The position numbers were made by a program, and so were the translations under genes. From positions 1-6,779 of the forward strand of contig CAKRVQ010000056.1 in assembly GCA_934408795.1 (NCBI GenBank): a stretch of 6,779 nucleotides of DNA. Direction: 5' to 3'. Of the stretch, positions 6,066-6,779 are shown in pieces. This stretch comes from an uncultured Eubacteriales bacterium (GTDB lineage Bacteria > Bacillota > Clostridia > Oscillospirales > Acutalibacteraceae). Position 1 is the stretch's first letter, and every line of letters begins with the position of its first letter. The notes beneath the pieces are model-generated. The model had not been told where the DNA came from and searched no databases. It was given only the letters and a program-made list of their open reading frames with translations.

Positions 6066-6120
6066 GCGTAAGGCAGCGCGGAGACTCGCCCTCCCGGCAG
6101 GATAAAGAGCTGCCTTGCGC
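6066..6120. repeat. Inverted repeat in the leader
   Basis: AAGGCAGC (6070-6077) pairs with GCTGCCTT (6109-6116); after one imperfect pair the stem continues with GCG (6066-6068) against CGC (6118-6120). The enclosed 31 bases are G+C-rich. It is part of the structured leader. Confidence 0.6.
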
Positions 6121-6157
6121 TGCGGCAAGCATCGGGATTGACCATGGGCAGCGCCGC

Positions 6158-6180
6158 GATGTGTGCCGAAGGCGCACATC
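6158..6180. repeat. Tight hairpin in the leader
   Basis: GATGTGTGCC-GAA-GGCGCACATC: 10-base arms around a 3-base loop, with a single imperfect position that is a G-U wobble in plus-strand RNA and an A-C mismatch in minus-strand RNA. That asymmetry would slightly favour a structure read from the plus strand. Confidence 0.65.
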
Positions 6181-6184
6181 CGGC

Positions 6185-6220
6185 GGGCACGGGGGCGGCG
6201 GGAAGGTCACCTGCGTGCCC
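6185..6220. repeat. Inverted repeat in the leader
   Basis: GGGCACG (6185-6191) and CGTGCCC (6214-6220) are perfect 7-base arms around 22 G+C-rich bases, which themselves contain the short palindrome AGGT-C-ACCT (6204-6212). It lies directly next to the 6158-6180 hairpin. Confidence 0.6.
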
Positions 6221-6285
6221 CCACACCAACGAAACTCAGAAAAAGCTATGGATATAAAACAACATCCGCCGTCCGTGCCTGCTTT

Positions 6286-6306
6286 GCGCCCTTTGAAGAA
6301 GGGCGC
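6286..6306. repeat. Perfect hairpin in the leader
   Basis: GCGCCCTT (6286-6293) and AAGGGCGC (6299-6306) are perfect 8-base arms around a 5-base loop. It has the shape of a terminator stem, but no T run follows on either strand, so a terminator role is not supported. Confidence 0.65.
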
Positions 6307-6344
6307 GCGGCGCTGCCCCCGGGTCGGTCCACGAACGCTTGAAA

Positions 6345-6412
6345 GCGCCTTGCAAATTTCTCAACAATCAAGTGCTTTCATCACCTTGCAGGACACACCC
6401 CTTGCAAGGCGC
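6345..6412. repeat. Long-range inverted repeat with CTTGCA units
   Basis: GCGCCTTGCAA (6345-6355) and TTGCAAGGCGC (6402-6412) are perfect 11-base arms, 46 bases apart. Related CTTGCA or GCAAGG units recur inside and to the right (6384, 6401, 6453 and 6471), so alternative pairings are possible. This is the strongest single stem in the leader and would be a good core for a folded RNA. Confidence 0.65.
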
Positions 6413-6574
6413 AGAAAACGCAGTGCAGGGTGCGGTGTGCAATACGGGACTGACTTGCAAAGTAAAATCCGCAAGGTGCGGTCATTGCTGCCTCGGATCA
6501 GACTGATTCACGGTCTCGACCGAAACGTATGTCGATGATCAGTTTCAATGATCAAACACACCTATCCACTGAAC

Positions 6575-6603
6575 ATTTTATCTCAAAACAACATATTTGT
6601 CAA
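6575..6603 (-). promoter_or_regulatory. Sigma-A type promoter for the dehydratase operon
   Basis: On the minus strand a perfect -35 box TTGACA (6603-6598) and a -10 box TAAAAT (6580-6575, one mismatch) are 17 bases apart. The predicted start is near 6568. The next minus-strand gene is the dehydratase at 5948, so this promoter most likely serves it through the long leader. A weaker TTGACT at 6043-6038 nearer the gene lacks a good -10. Confidence 0.75.
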
Positions 6604-6615
6604 TACGAAACAACA
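6586..6615. promoter_or_regulatory. Candidate operator: paired TGTTGTTT motifs at the dehydratase promoter
   Basis: On the minus strand TGTTGTTT occurs at 6615-6608 (extended to TGTTGTTTCG, 6615-6606) and at 6593-6586, bracketing the -35 box and spaced 22 bp start to start. The 10-mer TGTTGTTTCG also occurs beside the aldolase promoter (1642-1651), where two copies again sit 22 bp apart. Another TGTTGTTT lies in the leader (6264-6257). Binding by a shared sugar regulator is inferred. Confidence 0.5.
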
Positions 6616-6779
6616 CAAACCAAACAAATTTTATAACAAAAACAGATTATTTCCCGACTTTCGACAATGCATCCGGCAGCAACGCACTCTGCGTGCAATA
6701 CTAAAATGTATTTTCACAGACACCAAGGCGCGTCGACAACTGTCAACCTACGGTCGCACTGATTTTTCGATTACAAAGT
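6616..6779. other. Non-coding sequence upstream of the dehydratase promoter
   Basis: The minus strand has stops in all three frames soon after the window edge, and no supported gene enters from the right. The left part (6616-6650) is AT-rich with AAACAAA-type repeats next to the operator. A short inverted repeat ACGCA-N3-TGCGT lies at 6682-6694. I see nothing else in it. Confidence 0.4.

Larger units (their letters stand above)
5949..6568 (-). other. Long gene-free, highly structured leader upstream of the dehydratase
   Basis: No credible gene is present. If transcription starts near 6568 the dehydratase mRNA has a leader of about 620 nt. It holds many inverted repeats. Listed separately: 6345-6412, 6286-6306, 6185-6220, 6158-6180 and 6066-6120. 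Smaller ones: TGATCA-N7-TGATCA (6536-6554), CGGTC-TC-GACCG (6511-6522), ATCAG-A-CTGAT (6497-6507), CCGC-N5-GCGG (6469-6481), the palindrome GACTATAGTC (6032-6041) and GACGCT-T-AGCGTC (5974-5986). The middle (about 6060-6340) is clearly more G+C-rich than the genes, while 5990-6055 and the promoter side are AT-rich. None of the hairpins is followed by a T run, so I see no classical terminator. I do not recognise a known riboswitch. It may be a structured RNA or an inserted intergenic element. Confidence 0.55.

Noticed and set aside
6286..6306. Rho-independent terminator
   Set aside because: The stem is perfect but no T run follows on either strand.
6161..6538. Plus-strand ORF of 125 codons in the leader region
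   Set aside because: The translation is low-complexity (Gly, Arg, Pro) from a G+C-rich hairpin region, with no domain and no convincing start site.
5949..6568. Cobalamin riboswitch or T-box in the leader
   Set aside because: I looked on the minus strand for the conserved B12-box and T-box core sequences and found neither; a B12-independent enzyme also gives no reason to expect the former.
1..6779. CRISPR array, tRNA or rRNA genes, transposase genes
   Set aside because: No regularly spaced repeats of CRISPR type, no recognisable tRNA or rRNA sequence and no transposase-like ORF were seen on either strand.

Overview
The window is one end of a bacterial microcompartment (BMC) locus built around a B12-independent glycyl radical 1,2-propanediol dehydratase. 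All recognisable genes lie on the minus strand and are transcribed from right to left. The gene set matches the fucose/rhamnose-type glycyl radical enzyme microcompartment (GRM5-like; type assigned from memory of the family): dehydratase, class II L-fuculose-phosphate-type aldolase with a C-terminal encapsulation peptide, EutS/PduU-type shell protein, EutP/PduV-like GTPase. The host is probably an anaerobic, gut-type member of the Clostridia. Grounds are the GRM gene set, strong AGGAGG-type ribosome sites, consensus sigma-A promoters in AT-rich spacers, and roughly balanced G+C in the genes (judged by eye). I cannot name the genus.

Layout in the direction of transcription. 6779-6616 is non-coding. 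6603-6575 is a near-consensus promoter. 6568-5949 is a leader of about 620 nt with no gene, very rich in inverted repeats, its middle strongly G+C-rich. 5948-3420 encodes the dehydratase, cut by a single in-frame UAA into a 639-residue part carrying the catalytic Cys and a C-terminal part carrying the radical Gly. 3312-2524 is the radical SAM activase. 2521-2138 is the EutS/PduU-type shell protein. 2123-1656 is the EutP/PduV GTPase. A 120-base AT-rich spacer holds a second perfect-spacing promoter (1601-1573). Then come the aldolase (1535-732), a GlcG/HbpS (PduO C-terminal-like) protein (716-234), and the start of a zinc-type alcohol dehydrogenase (219 to the window edge) that begins with an encapsulation-peptide-like helix.

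Expected joint function: the aldolase splits a deoxyhexulose 1-phosphate (from fucose or rhamnose) into DHAP and lactaldehyde. Lactaldehyde is reduced to 1,2-propanediol. The dehydratase, charged by its activase, converts the diol to propionaldehyde inside a protein shell. The dehydrogenase recycles NAD(H). Aldehyde dehydrogenase, PduL and the main shell genes are not in the window and probably lie beyond position 1.

Points that deserve a second look: the lone nonsense codon in an otherwise intact dehydratase; the long structured leader; an 8-10 bp motif shared by the two promoters with the same 22-bp spacing; encapsulation-like helices on three consecutive cargo proteins; and a Cys-rich linker in the aldolase.
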